Below, in pieces: positions 49,791 through 57,713 of a DNA stretch of 64,000 nucleotides. Position 1 is the first letter of the stretch; each line of letters starts with the position of its first letter. The position numbers and the translations under genes were made by a program. The notes beneath the pieces are model-generated. The model did not search any database, was not told the DNA's origin, and saw nothing but the letters and a program-made list of their open reading frames with translations. Location of the stretch: NCBI RefSeq assembly GCF_029382255.1, contig NZ_JARLLG010000007.1, positions 151,680 to 215,679 on the forward strand, given 5' to 3'. Source of the DNA: Isoptericola croceus (lineage in GTDB: Bacteria > Actinomycetota > Actinomycetes > Actinomycetales > Cellulomonadaceae).

Positions 49791-49879
49791 ACGTGCCCGA
49801 CGGCGCCGCACCGTACGGCGCGGTGCGTGTTCGGAACGCGGCGTCAGCCTAGCAAAACCTCCGAGGTGCTCTGGCCGAC

Positions 49880-49885
49880 TACACT
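49880..49885 (+). promoter_or_regulatory. Candidate -10 box for tRNA-Pro
   Basis: TACACT lies 37 bases before tRNA-Pro and is framed by the GCCGAC/GTCGGC inverted repeat. The -35 region is not clear. Confidence 0.4.
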
Positions 49886-49922
49886 GTCGGCGGGCCTGCC
49901 GTCCTCGGGCGGACAGGTACCA

Positions 49923-49998
<76 letters not shown>

Positions 49999-50001
49999 GC
50001 T

Positions 50002-50037
50002 GCCCACCTGCACGAACGTGATTTCGTGCGGGTGGGC
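50002..50037 (+). terminator. Terminator after tRNA-Pro
   Basis: GCCCACCTGCACGAA and TTCGTGCGGGTGGGC form a 15-bp stem with one G-U pair and a 6-base loop, 6 bases after the tRNA. The following 158 bases before the next gene show no further feature that I can support. Confidence 0.85.
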
Positions 50038-50195
50038 GCACTCGACTCAGGGCATCTGTTCCATCACGTGGCGTCGGCTCGGCTCGGATCTGCCGCGACG
50101 AACCTTGCACGGGTCGTCATGGAGCTCCTACGCCATGCGCGCTCGCCGTGACGTCCCCGAGTGATGGGGTCCAGAGTGTGGAGGTGTCCATCGGC

Positions 50196-50807
50196 GTGAG
50201 CCTGAACTACGCGTTTGTTGAATACGCCCCTGACGACGCGCCCCAGGTTGGTGCCGTACTCGTCGAGCTCGCCTCCTTGTGGCACATGGAATGGCTGTCT
50301 CTCGTGTGGGAGAACCCGGATCACCCCATGCATCAGCAGGGGATCGATGCCGCACCGGCCGCACTCGACAGGCTGAACACGAAGACGATGGCGACTCTGG
50401 ATCCGCGACGGCCAGGTGTCCGGGACTGGATCAAGACGTTCGGTCCATACTCGAACGATCTTTCCATGATGTGCGGTACGGCGGAGCTCGACATCAGCGA
50501 CGCGAACACGCTGAGCATCGGCGCTTCGCGCGAAGGGCTTCGCGCCGCACTCCTTGGACCTGGTCTCAGAGCTCTTGCCGACAGAAGGCGGATCACAGTT
50601 CAGGTTGAATGGAAGCGGACCGTCCCCCTGTGGAGGAGGTTCAGGCCTGCTCCGGTGCTGCTGGTGGGCGAGTGCTTGATGTGCGGCCATGACTGGCGCG
50701 AGCACGACCCAGCCGACGACGTCTGCAGTGAGTGCCTGTACGAAGTCGAGCACGACGAAGTCCCCGCTGGGTTTGTGCCCTGCCGGCTGGTCCCACACAG
50801 GAGGTAA
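50196..50807 (+). CDS. Unrecognised protein with C-terminal zinc-ribbon-like motif
   Basis: About 203 residues; no family recognised. The body is an alpha/beta domain (LNYAFVEYAPDDAPQVGAVLVELASLW at the start; LSIGASREGLRAALLGPGLRALADRR later). Near the C-terminus CMCGHDWREH and VCSECLYEVEHDE give four Cys with His, arranged like a small zinc ribbon. GC content is visibly lower than in the flanking genes, and codon use includes TTT and GAA, which suggests acquisition. GTG at 50196 follows GGAGG at an 11-base distance; GTG at 50148 is the longer alternative. It lies 4 bases upstream of the next gene, so they form an operon. Confidence 0.6.
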   Translation: MSLNYAFVEYAPDDAPQVGAVLVELASLWHMEWLSLVWENPDHPMHQQGIDAAPAALDRLNTKTMATLDPRRPGVRDWIKTFGPYSNDLSMMCGTAELDISDANTLSIGASREGLRAALLGPGLRALADRRRITVQVEWKRTVPLWRRFRPAPVLLVGECLMCGHDWREHDPADDVCSECLYEVEHDEVPAGFVPCRLVPHRR

Positions 50808-50811
50808 TTTG

Positions 50812-51402
50812 ATGGGTAGAAAGAAGCCGAAGAATCGTGCGCTCAGAAGGGCGCTCTCCCAAGAGGTGGGCAACGAGAACCAGATCGTCTTCTATCGCGA
50901 GTCGAAGCATCTTGAGACGGTCAGAGGTTTCCTCGTCGCGGTCGGGCGTCGATGGGTGCTCCTTGCGGTCACCTCGGACGGCGGATATCCCGACGGCCAT
51001 GCGGCGATACGACTGCGGGATGTCATGGCTTGGCGCGTGGACGAGGAGTCGTTCGAGTCGAGATTCGCCAGAACGCTTCCGAGCTGGCCGCCCGTCGTTC
51101 CTCACGCCGGCGTGAGGCTCGGTTCGGCCAAGGGTGTGCTCGGGACCTTGGCGTCAGGAGATGAGCTGCTGGGAATCGAGCAGGAGTTCCGGTTCCCAGA
51201 CACCATCTGGATCGGCCGGCGGGACGCGGTCATCGGCAAGTGGGTCTACCTTCTCGAGGTCTACGTCGATGGCACCTGGGGCGACGCACCTCTGGGGTAC
51301 AAGTGCAAGCAAGTCACCAGGGTGTCGATCAGGAGCCAGTACATGACGGCGCTCGCGCAAGTTGCCGCCGAACCGCCCGACCTCACAACTGTGAACGCCT
51401 AG
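50812..51402 (+). CDS. Unrecognised protein, second gene of the accessory pair
   Basis: A 196-residue protein with no recognised domain. A basic N-terminus (MGRKKPKNRALRRAL) is followed by a strand-rich domain (HLETVRGFLVAVGRRWVLLAVTSDGGYPDGHAAIRLRDVMAW) and a second half with FPDTIWIGRRDAVIGKWVYLLEVYVDGTW. The pattern FLVAVGRRWVLLA...DGGYPDGHAAIRLRDV looks like an SH3- or Sm-like barrel, a guess from strand spacing. ATG 50812 is preceded by CAGGAGGT. Lower GC than its surroundings. Downstream is a decayed alkylsulfatase. Confidence 0.65.
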   Translation: MGRKKPKNRALRRALSQEVGNENQIVFYRESKHLETVRGFLVAVGRRWVLLAVTSDGGYPDGHAAIRLRDVMAWRVDEESFESRFARTLPSWPPVVPHAGVRLGSAKGVLGTLASGDELLGIEQEFRFPDTIWIGRRDAVIGKWVYLLEVYVDGTWGDAPLGYKCKQVTRVSIRSQYMTALAQVAAEPPDLTTVNA

Positions 51403-51420
51403 GCCCACCAGGGTGTGGCC

Positions 51421-52287
51421 ATGACCACAGCGCCGAAGCCGCCAGCGCCCAGCATCGTCAGCCAGCAGCGGGCCGTGCTGGACAGCCTCCCGTTCCTGGC
51501 CACGCGCGATCCCCACGCCTGGTCGCGCTATCTCTCCGAGACCATCGACCTGTTCGGAGGCGACGCCGACGTCGTGCTCTCCTCCCATCACTGGCCGACA
51601 TGGGCAACGAGCGGGTGGTCGAGTTCCTGTCGGTGCAGCGCGACCTGTGCGGCTACCTCCACGACCAGACGCTGCGTCTGCTGAACCAGGGTGGACGGGG
51701 TCGGAGATCGCCGAGCAGATGGTCCTGCCTCCGGCGCTGGAGAACGCCTGGAGCGCGCGCGGCTACTACGGCTCGGTGAGCCACAACGTCAAGGCCGACT
51801 ACCAGCGCTGCATGGGCCGGTTCGACGGCAACCCGGCGCACCTGTGGGAGCACACCCGGTGGAGCGGGCCCAGCGGTACGCGAAGTTCGCCGGCGGCGTC
51901 GACGCTCTGGTCGAGAACGCCCGCGAGGCCTTCGACGCCGGAGACTTCCGCTGGGCGGCCGAGGCGGCCAACCACGCCGTCTTCGCGGACCCGGACCACA
52001 CCGCTGCTCGCGAGCTGCTCGCCGACACCTACGAGCAGCTCGGCTACGGGGCCGAGAACGGCACCTGGCGGAACTTCTTCCTCTCCGGCGCGACCGAGCT
52101 GCGTGAGGGACTGTTCGGGACGCTGACGGACGCGAGCCCGCCCGACCTGCTCCGCGCGCTCACCCCGACGCCGCTGTTCGACGCGCTCGGCATCCAGGTG
52201 GACGGCCCGAAGGCGTGGGACGAGAAGCTCACGATCGACGTCGTGCTGCAGCCCGGCGACACGAACTTCGCCATCGTGACACCCTGA
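51421..52287 (+). pseudogene. Decayed linear alkylsulfatase (SdsA1/BDS1-type), internal deletion and three frameshifts
   Basis: The first ~25 residues (PSIVSQQRAVLDSLPF) look like the start of a type III alkylsulfatase. They run directly into WSRYLSETIDLFGGDADVVLSSHHWPTW, which normally lies hundreds of residues later. The metallo-beta-lactamase core with its HxHxDH zinc site is therefore missing. Family sequence then continues only by changing frame three times, each a single-base loss: near 51603 (PTW to GNERVVEFL), near 51692 (NQG to WTGSEIAEQ) and near 51860 (WEHT to PVERAQRYAKFAGG). The dimerisation and start of the SCP2-like domain follow, and the frame stops early after FAIVTP. Non-functional; frameshifts could partly be sequencing error, the deletion could not. 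Confidence 0.85.
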
Positions 52288-52323
52288 CCCTCCGGGCGCC
52301 CTGGTCCTCGCTCGCCGGCGCCC

Positions 52324-52668
52324 TCAGAACGCGAGGACCAGGATCATGCCGCCCAGACCGAGCAGGCCGGTCCCCGCGCAGATCAGCGCGATACGACGGC
52401 CGTGCCGCAGCCGCTGGGGCTCCTGGCGCATCTGGACGTGCGTGTGCCGGGCGTGCTGCTTGGCGAACCACCACAGCGGGGGAGTCAGCACGAGGACGGC
52501 CGCGGCCGAGGCCAGCGCCGGCGCACCCCGTGCGTCCGGGACGACCTGGATCGCGAACAGGCTCACGGCCATCAAGGACAGCAGCGTGCGCCGCCAGGCC
52601 AGTGCGGTGCGCTCGACGGCCAGCCCACGTTCTTCGGCGCGGTCGGGAGGCTCGGCGGTCTCGCTCAT
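52324..52668 (-). CDS. DUF202-family small membrane protein
   Basis: A 114-residue protein with LAVERTALAWRRTLLSLMAVSLFAIQV, the DUF202 signature (ERT.LAW.RT), and three predicted membrane helices (about 27-43, 50-67 and 93-112). Function unknown; the fold resembles the membrane part of VTC-associated proteins. Its ATG overlaps the stop of the upstream DUF202 gene (ATGA). The two form a two-gene operon and may be partners. Confidence 0.88.
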   Translation of the reverse strand: MSETAEPPDRAEERGLAVERTALAWRRTLLSLMAVSLFAIQVVPDARGAPALASAAAVLVLTPPLWWFAKQHARHTHVQMRQEPQRLRHGRRIALICAGTGLLGLGGMILVLAF

Positions 52669-53027
52669 CGCAGCAGCAGCGCCAGCAGGACCAGGACGCC
52701 GACCACGGTCACGGTGGTGACCAGCAAGAACCCGGTGATCGCACCGGGGAGCGGAGCGTCCTCCCGCATGGCGCGTTCCGTGCGTGCCCACTCGAGCGCC
52801 GCGAGCACGGGCACCGCGGACCCGGCGACCAGCAGCACGACGGCGGCGACGAGCCGCAGGCCCGGCTCCATCGGCAGGTCCAGCGCCTCGAGCGCCACCC
52901 CGCCGGCGATCAGCCCGAGGGAGGTCCGGACCCAGGCGAGGATGGTGCGTTCGTTCGCCAGGGAGAACCGGGCGTCGGGCTCGGTGCCCCGGGAGTACAC
53001 CCACCGGGGGAAGCGCTCGGTCGCCAT
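52665..53027 (-). CDS. DUF202-family (YidH-like) membrane protein
   Basis: A 120-residue protein. RFPRWVYSRGTEPDARFSLANERTILAWVRTSLGLIAGGVAL is the classical YidH/DUF202 start, followed by two further membrane helices. ATG 53027 is chosen because GAGAGGA is well spaced; an in-frame ATG further upstream lacks a ribosome site. First gene of the DUF202 pair and divergent from the DUF4190 gene. Confidence 0.88.
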   Translation of the reverse strand: MATERFPRWVYSRGTEPDARFSLANERTILAWVRTSLGLIAGGVALEALDLPMEPGLRLVAAVVLLVAGSAVPVLAALEWARTERAMREDAPLPGAITGFLLVTTVTVVGVLVLLALLLR

Positions 53028-53147
53028 GGGGTCCTCTCGGCATGCGGGCTCCGGGTTCGCGGCCATCCTGGCACCTGGCTGCGGTGTCGGCACGGTCGCC
53101 GACGAAAGAGTCGCGCGACGACCTGCCCACGCGAACCGGAGACCGCC

Positions 53148-53633
53148 GTGACCGACCCGACCGATCCGTACGCCGTCCCGAGCGACAGTCACCCGCAGGA
53201 GCACCCCACGCAGCCGCTGCCGTACCAGCAGCACCAGACGTCCGCGCCGTCTGCACCATACTCGCAGGCCCCGGCAGAGCCCGGGTACGGGCAGCCGGGA
53301 CCGGGGCAGCCGGGTCACCCGGGCTACTACCAGCAGGGTTATCCGGCCTACCCACCGGGATATGCCTACCCGCAGTACGTCGTGCGACCGCCCACCAACG
53401 GCCTCGCGATCGCCGCGCTGGTGCTCGGGATCCTCTGGCTCTACTGGGTCGGCAGCATCCTCGCGCTGGTCTTCGGTTACGTCGCGCTGAACCAGATCAG
53501 GAACGCGTCGCCAGAGGCTCCGCAGGAGGGCCGGGGGATGGCGCTCGCGGGCATCGTCCTCGGCTGGGTCGGAACGGCGACGATCGTCGTCCCCGTCCTG
53601 ATCATCGCCGGGCTGGCCGCGTCCGGATACTGA
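53148..53633 (+). CDS. DUF4190 domain-containing membrane protein
   Basis: A 161-residue protein. The N-terminal ~80 residues are disordered, rich in Pro, Gln, Tyr and Gly (GYGQPGPGQPGHPGYYQQGYPAYPPGY). A DUF4190 double-helix hairpin follows (NGLAIAALVLGILWLYWVGSILALVFGYVALNQI, then GRGMALAGIVLGWVGTATIVVPVLII). Function unknown. GTG at 53148 after CGGAGA. Confidence 0.85.
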   Translation: MTDPTDPYAVPSDSHPQEHPTQPLPYQQHQTSAPSAPYSQAPAEPGYGQPGPGQPGHPGYYQQGYPAYPPGYAYPQYVVRPPTNGLAIAALVLGILWLYWVGSILALVFGYVALNQIRNASPEAPQEGRGMALAGIVLGWVGTATIVVPVLIIAGLAASGY

Positions 53634-53688
53634 CCGACGGACTCACGACGACCGCGCCCGCGGGGGGTCTGCGGACATCGGCGCGGGG

Positions 53689-54390
53689 TCAGGCTGAGCG
53701 GGAGCGCTCGGCATCGCGGCGCCGACGCTCGAGGCCCTCGAGGGCGAGGTCGAGGGCGAAGGTGAACTCGGCGTCGTCGTCGCACCCGCCGAGCGCGCCG
53801 TCGTGGCTCACGGCGACGGCGAGCTCGGCGAGGCGCGGGTGGCTGGTGGCGAGCATCCGGGCCGTCGCGGCGGCCTCCTCGGGCGTGGCCGCGCCGTCGT
53901 CGTAGAGGTCCTGGCTGAAGCCGAGGATGCGGCTGCCGAGCACGTGGATCGCGTGGTGCGTGAGCGCGAGGTCGAAGCCCGCGTCGCGCAGCATGCCGAG
54001 CAGCGTGTCGAGGTGGGTGAGCTCGGCCGGCGTCGGGTCGGTGCGGGCCTTGCGCACGGCTGCCGCCCACGGGTGCTGCAGCATCGTCGCGCGGGCGGCG
54101 AGGATCGTGGCGCGCGCTCCGGCGCGCCAGTCCCCGGCGTCGGTGACGGGTTCGATCCGGGCGACGATGGCGTCGACCATCGCGGCCAGCAGGTCGTCCT
54201 TGCCGTCGACGTAGCGGTACAGCGACATCGGGTCGACGCCGAGCCCGGTGGCGAGGCGACGCATGCTCACGGCGTCGAGGCCCTCGGCGTCGGCCAGGTC
54301 GATCGCCGCGGCGACGACGCGTTCGCGGCTCAGCCCGGCACCGCCGCGGCGGCGCGTGCCCGGTGTGCCCGCACTGCTCGGTGTGGCCAT
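53689..54390 (-). CDS. TetR-family regulator of the adjacent deazaflavin reductase gene
   Basis: A 233-residue regulator. HTH: LSRERVVAAAIDLADAEGLDAVSMRRLATGLGVDPMSLYRYVDGKDDLLAAMVD (about 20-73). The C-terminal ligand-binding domain is of the TetR_C type (HPWAAAVRKARTDPTPAELTHLDTLLGMLRDAGF). Divergent from the DDN-like gene with two near-perfect 22-bp palindromes between them, so it very probably represses both. The inducer is unknown. Confidence 0.9.
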   Translation of the reverse strand: MATPSSAGTPGTRRRGGAGLSRERVVAAAIDLADAEGLDAVSMRRLATGLGVDPMSLYRYVDGKDDLLAAMVDAIVARIEPVTDAGDWRAGARATILAARATMLQHPWAAAVRKARTDPTPAELTHLDTLLGMLRDAGFDLALTHHAIHVLGSRILGFSQDLYDDGAATPEEAAATARMLATSHPRLAELAVAVSHDGALGGCDDDAEFTFALDLALEGLERRRRDAERSRSA

Positions 54391-54416
54391 TCCTCGAACC
54401 CTACCGTTGCCATGTC

Positions 54417-54464
54417 TACATCGTAGCGCTACGGTGTAGGCCTATGCCGTAGGCCTACGGCGTA
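54417..54464. promoter_or_regulatory. Two tandem 22-bp TetR-type operators
   Basis: Operator 1 (54417-54438) has the perfect core CGTAGCGCTACG. Operator 2 (54443-54464) has the perfect core GCCGTAGGCCTACGGC. Each extends to 22 bp with TA.. / ..TA ends and a single mismatched pair. Centres are 26 bp apart. They fill the gap between the TetR gene and the DDN-like gene, just upstream of its AAGGAGG. Confidence 0.8.
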
Positions 54465-54483
54465 GAACTACAAGGAGGCCGTG

Positions 54484-54963
54484 GTGGACACCGTCGAGAC
54501 TGAGAAGAGGCCGTGGCTCCCGCCGCGGTGGGTCATGCGCACCGTCTGGTCGCTGCAGCGCGGCCTCTACCGGCTGACCGGCGGTCGATACCCGCTGACC
54601 CGGCCGACACCCGGGGGAACGATGGGCATGCTGCGGCTGCGGACGGTCGGCCGCCGCACCGGCCAGGAACGCGCCGTGATCCTCGGGTACATCGACGACG
54701 GCGGCTCTTACGTGACGCTCGCGATGAACGGCTGGGGCGACCCGCCACCGGCGTGGTGGCTCAACCTCCGGGCGCAGCCCGACGTCGAGGTCGACACCGT
54801 CGACGGCCCTCGTCGGGTGCGCGGACGGGAGGCCGTGGGCCACGAACGGGCGCGCCTGTGGGACGAGCTGGCCACCTATCAGGGGTGGGGTGGCGAGAAC
54901 CTCGACCGGCTCGCCGCTTCCCGTCCCCGCGAGACACCGGTCGTGGTGCTCGACCCGCGGTGA
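54484..54963 (+). CDS. Deazaflavin (F420)-dependent nitroreductase-family protein (DDN-like)
   Basis: A 159-residue split-barrel protein: GGTMGMLRLRTVGRRTGQERAVILGYIDDGGSYVTLAMNGWGDPPPAWWLNLRAQPDVEVDTVDGPRRVRGREA is the DDN/FDOR-A signature, where GRRTG binds the F420 phosphate region. It probably reduces quinones or xenobiotics with F420H2. GTG 54484 is 5 bases after AAGGAGG; GTG 54481 is possible. Under likely control of the divergent TetR. Confidence 0.9.
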   Translation: MDTVETEKRPWLPPRWVMRTVWSLQRGLYRLTGGRYPLTRPTPGGTMGMLRLRTVGRRTGQERAVILGYIDDGGSYVTLAMNGWGDPPPAWWLNLRAQPDVEVDTVDGPRRVRGREAVGHERARLWDELATYQGWGGENLDRLAASRPRETPVVVLDPR

Positions 54964-54988
54964 CCGCCCCGAGCGCGCGCCGCGCGAG

Positions 54989-55942
54989 TCAGGTGCGCAC
55001 GGCTGCGACGGCATCCGCCTCGACGAGGTCGAAGGTGATCTGTGCTGCGGCCCAGGCTCCCTCTGCCGCGGCCGTCGAGACCTGAGCGGCCAGGTTGCTC
55101 GCGTTGCCCGCCACCCAGACGCCGGGCACGGACGTCCGACCGGTCTCGTCGGCCACCAGGTGGTCGCCCTGCCCGGACGGGTGTGGCGCGACCTCCAGAC
55201 CGAGCTGCCCGACGACGTCGGTCCGGGCGCGCATCGTCGTCGCGACCGCCAGTGCGTCGAGGGCCACGGTGCTGCCGTCGGCGAGCACGACGCCGGTGAG
55301 TCGGTCCTCCTCGGCGGTGACCTGCCGAACCGTCCCGGAGACGATGGCGACGCCGCGGGCGGCGAGCTTGGCGGCGTCCTCGTCGGACGGCGCGGGTGCG
55401 GTGTGGGTGAGCAGCACGACCTGCCCGCTCCACTGGCTGAAGAGCAGCGCCTGGCGGGCTGCGTGGGGCCCGGTGGCCAGGATGCCGATGCGCTGGTCGC
55501 GTACTTCGTAGCCGTGGCAGAAGGGGCAGTGCAGCACGTCCCGGCCCCATCGTGCGGCCAGGCCCGGCACGTCGGGGAGCTCGTCGAGGAGCCCGGTCGC
55601 GACGAGCAGCCGGCGGGCGCGGGCGACCCGGCCGTCGTCGAGCGTCACCACGAAGGGGTGGGTGCCGCCGTCGTCCCGCACGACCTGGGCCACGCGCCCG
55701 TCCACGACCTGGCCGCCGTATCCCCGGACCTCGGCCCGGCCCGTGGTGACCAGCTCGGCGGGACCGACGCCCTCACGCCCGAGCAGGCCGTGCACCCCCG
55801 CCGCCGGGGCGTTGCGGGGTTCGCCGGCGTCGAGCACGGCGACCTTCCATCGGGCGCGGGCCAGCGTGAGTGCGCCGCTCAGGCCGGCGGCACCGCCACC
55901 GATCACCAGCACGTCGTAGGTCTTGTCCAGGGTCTCGTTCAT
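54989..55942 (-). CDS. Thioredoxin-reductase-like FAD-dependent oxidoreductase
   Basis: A 317-residue flavoprotein. FAD-binding VLVIGGGAAGLSGALTLARARWKVAVLDAGEPRN, redox-type CxxC in VLHCPFCHGYEVRDQ, an NADPH-region substitution IGILATGPHAARQALLFSQW, and the C-terminal FAD motif GVWVAGNASNLAAQVSTAAAEG. The CPFC disulfide matches the DTR/TrxR-like branch, but the NADP-binding GxGxxA/HRR motif is altered. Divergent from the XRE-cupin regulator, which probably controls it. Confidence 0.9.
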   Translation of the reverse strand: MNETLDKTYDVLVIGGGAAGLSGALTLARARWKVAVLDAGEPRNAPAAGVHGLLGREGVGPAELVTTGRAEVRGYGGQVVDGRVAQVVRDDGGTHPFVVTLDDGRVARARRLLVATGLLDELPDVPGLAARWGRDVLHCPFCHGYEVRDQRIGILATGPHAARQALLFSQWSGQVVLLTHTAPAPSDEDAAKLAARGVAIVSGTVRQVTAEEDRLTGVVLADGSTVALDALAVATTMRARTDVVGQLGLEVAPHPSGQGDHLVADETGRTSVPGVWVAGNASNLAAQVSTAAAEGAWAAAQITFDLVEADAVAAVRT

Positions 55943-55985
55943 GGTCGCCAGGGTGCGACGCCGTCGTGCATGATTGCAAGGTGTG

Positions 55986-56000
55986 TTGCCGACATGGCAA
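55986..56000. promoter_or_regulatory. Inverted repeat between flavoprotein and XRE-cupin genes
   Basis: TTGCC-gacat-GGCAA lies in the 67-bp divergent gap, 10 bases before the regulator start. It is a candidate autoregulatory operator. Confidence 0.4.
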
Positions 56001-56009
56001 ACTGCGGTG

Positions 56010-56627
56010 ATGTCTCACGACGCGAGCCACGACACCGCGACCGGGAGCGACGACCTCGCTGCCGCGCTCGGCACCGTCGGTCCTCGACTGCGGGGCCTTC
56101 GGCACGCACGGGCGATCACGCTCTCCGCGCTCTCCGCCCGGACCGGCATCTCCGTGAGCACCCTGTCCCGGCTGGAGTCGGGTGCGCGCAAGCCCTCGCT
56201 CGAGCTGCTGCTCCCGCTGGCACGGGCGTACGGCGTCACGCTCGACGACCTGGTGGACGCGCCGACCACGGGGGACCCCCGCGTGCACCTGAAGCCGGTC
56301 ACGGCCGACGGCATCACCTACATCCCCCTCACCCCGGGATCGCCGGAGATCGGCGCCTACAAGATGATCCTGGCGTCCGACGCGCGCACCCGCCCGGACC
56401 CTCGCACGCACGAGGGCTACGAGTGGCTCTACGTGCTCGCCGGCCGGCTGCGCCTGGTCCTGGGGCACCACGACGTCGTCATCGGCCCGGGGGAGGCCGC
56501 CGAGTTCGACACCCGCGTGCCGCACTGGTTCGGTCCGGCCGACGGCGAGGCCGTCGAGATGCTCAGCCTGTTCGGCAAGCAGGGTCAGCGGGCGCACACC
56601 CGGGTGCGTCCCAAGCGCTCGTCGTGA
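56010..56627 (+). CDS. XRE-family regulator with C-terminal cupin domain
   Basis: A 205-residue regulator. HTH_3 (about 19-73): LRGLRHARAITLSALSARTGISVSTLSRLESGARKPSLELLLPLARAYGVTLDDLV. Cupin_2 domain (about 125-190): RTHEGYEWLYVLAGRLRLVLGHHDVVIGPGEAAEFDTRVPHWFG. Such proteins sense a small ligand in the cupin barrel. ATG at 56010 lacks a clear ribosome site. Convergent with the nucleotidyltransferase gene, 28 bases apart. Confidence 0.92.
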   Translation: MSHDASHDTATGSDDLAAALGTVGPRLRGLRHARAITLSALSARTGISVSTLSRLESGARKPSLELLLPLARAYGVTLDDLVDAPTTGDPRVHLKPVTADGITYIPLTPGSPEIGAYKMILASDARTRPDPRTHEGYEWLYVLAGRLRLVLGHHDVVIGPGEAAEFDTRVPHWFGPADGEAVEMLSLFGKQGQRAHTRVRPKRSS

Positions 56628-56654
56628 CCCGCAGGGCGGCCCGTGCCGCCGCGG

Positions 56655-57470
56655 TCAGCCGGGCGGTCGGGGCGCCGACCAGACCCGCTCGATCTCGGAC
56701 CGGAAGCAGTGCTCCGCCAGCGCCCGTACGTCGGCCCGGTTCGTCCGGCCGGCCGCCCGGACGGCGACCTCGGCTCGGCCGAGCTCGTCCGCGACGAACT
56801 CGGTGAGCACCGCCGGCGGTGTCGCGGTTCCGGTCTCGCGCGTGACGGCCTTGAGCTCGATCAGGCCGCCCGCCGCCGCACGGACGGGTGCAGGGACAGC
56901 GGACTCACCCAGGAGTGTCGGCAGGTCCATCGGGGGGAGCCCCGAGCCCGGGTTATCCGCGAGCCAGCGCAGCGACACGGCCGGGCGCAGCGTGTAGAGG
57001 AAGCGCTTGAGGGTCGGCGCGCGCCGTTGCTGGTTGCGGGCCACGTGCAGGTAGTGGCGCGCAAGAAGGACGCGGTCGGCAGCCTGCTCGGCGAACGCGA
57101 GCAAGCGGTACCGGAACGTCTCGTCCCCGGTGTAGACGATCGGGGACTGCAGCCACTCGATCACCGTGGCGTTCCCCTTCACCACCAGCCGGACGGCTTT
57201 CGCCAGGTCCCACCCGTTGACATCGAAGACCTTGTCGAGCGGTGTCTCGACGACGTCCCGGTCCGGCCAGAGCGCGAGGTACCGTTCGGGACGCCGGACG
57301 AACAGGAACCGGCAGTCGTAGTCGCTGTCAGGGGACGGGAAGCCCCAGGCCCGGCTGCCGCTCTCGACCGCCCAGGGCACGCGCACGTGGTGCTCGACCG
57401 CGACGAGGGCCAGGCGTCGGTCGATCTCGGCGACCACGCCGGGGTCGAGGGTCGCAGGAATTGCGCGCAC
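56655..57470 (-). CDS. RlaP-type nucleotidyltransferase (PF10127-like)
   Basis: A 271-residue protein of the DNA polymerase beta superfamily. The catalytic motif is ESGSRAWGFPSPDSDYDCRFLFVRRPERYLAL (GS...DxD). WDLAKAVRLVVKGNATVIEWLQSPIVY and ARHYLHVARNQQRR are typical of the family once linked to RNA-repair clusters. Substrate unknown. GTG 57470 gives the family start MRAIPATLDP; ATG 57500 is an alternative. Divergent from tig. Confidence 0.85.
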   Translation of the reverse strand: MRAIPATLDPGVVAEIDRRLALVAVEHHVRVPWAVESGSRAWGFPSPDSDYDCRFLFVRRPERYLALWPDRDVVETPLDKVFDVNGWDLAKAVRLVVKGNATVIEWLQSPIVYTGDETFRYRLLAFAEQAADRVLLARHYLHVARNQQRRAPTLKRFLYTLRPAVSLRWLADNPGSGLPPMDLPTLLGESAVPAPVRAAAGGLIELKAVTRETGTATPPAVLTEFVADELGRAEVAVRAAGRTNRADVRALAEHCFRSEIERVWSAPRPPG

Positions 57471-57581
57471 CGCCCCAGGGTAGTGCCCGGGGTGGCGCAT
57501 CCCACCGTCCGGCCGCTCCGCGGGCCGCGGGAGGTGGCGTATGATCGATGGGTTGCCCGTACGCCCGCCGTACCGGGTTCC

Positions 57582-57607
57582 GACACAGCACGACGACACA
57601 GCACGAC
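57582..57607 (+). repeat. Two-copy 13-bp tandem repeat in the tig leader
   Basis: GACACAGCACGAC occurs twice in succession, followed by further CAGCA-rich sequence to about 57650. It lies in a long tig leader (a TATGAT -10-like box is at 57540-57545, 170 bases before the GTG). The leader is unusually C/A-rich. Function unknown. Confidence 0.55.
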
Positions 57608-57713
57608 GCATTGCCCAGCAACGCACAGCACAGCATCCAGCGCCGCAGCAACCAGCCCGGCACGTACCGGCGAGACGCGCGCGCACGCACCCGACACGTT
57701 GGAGACCATCGAA

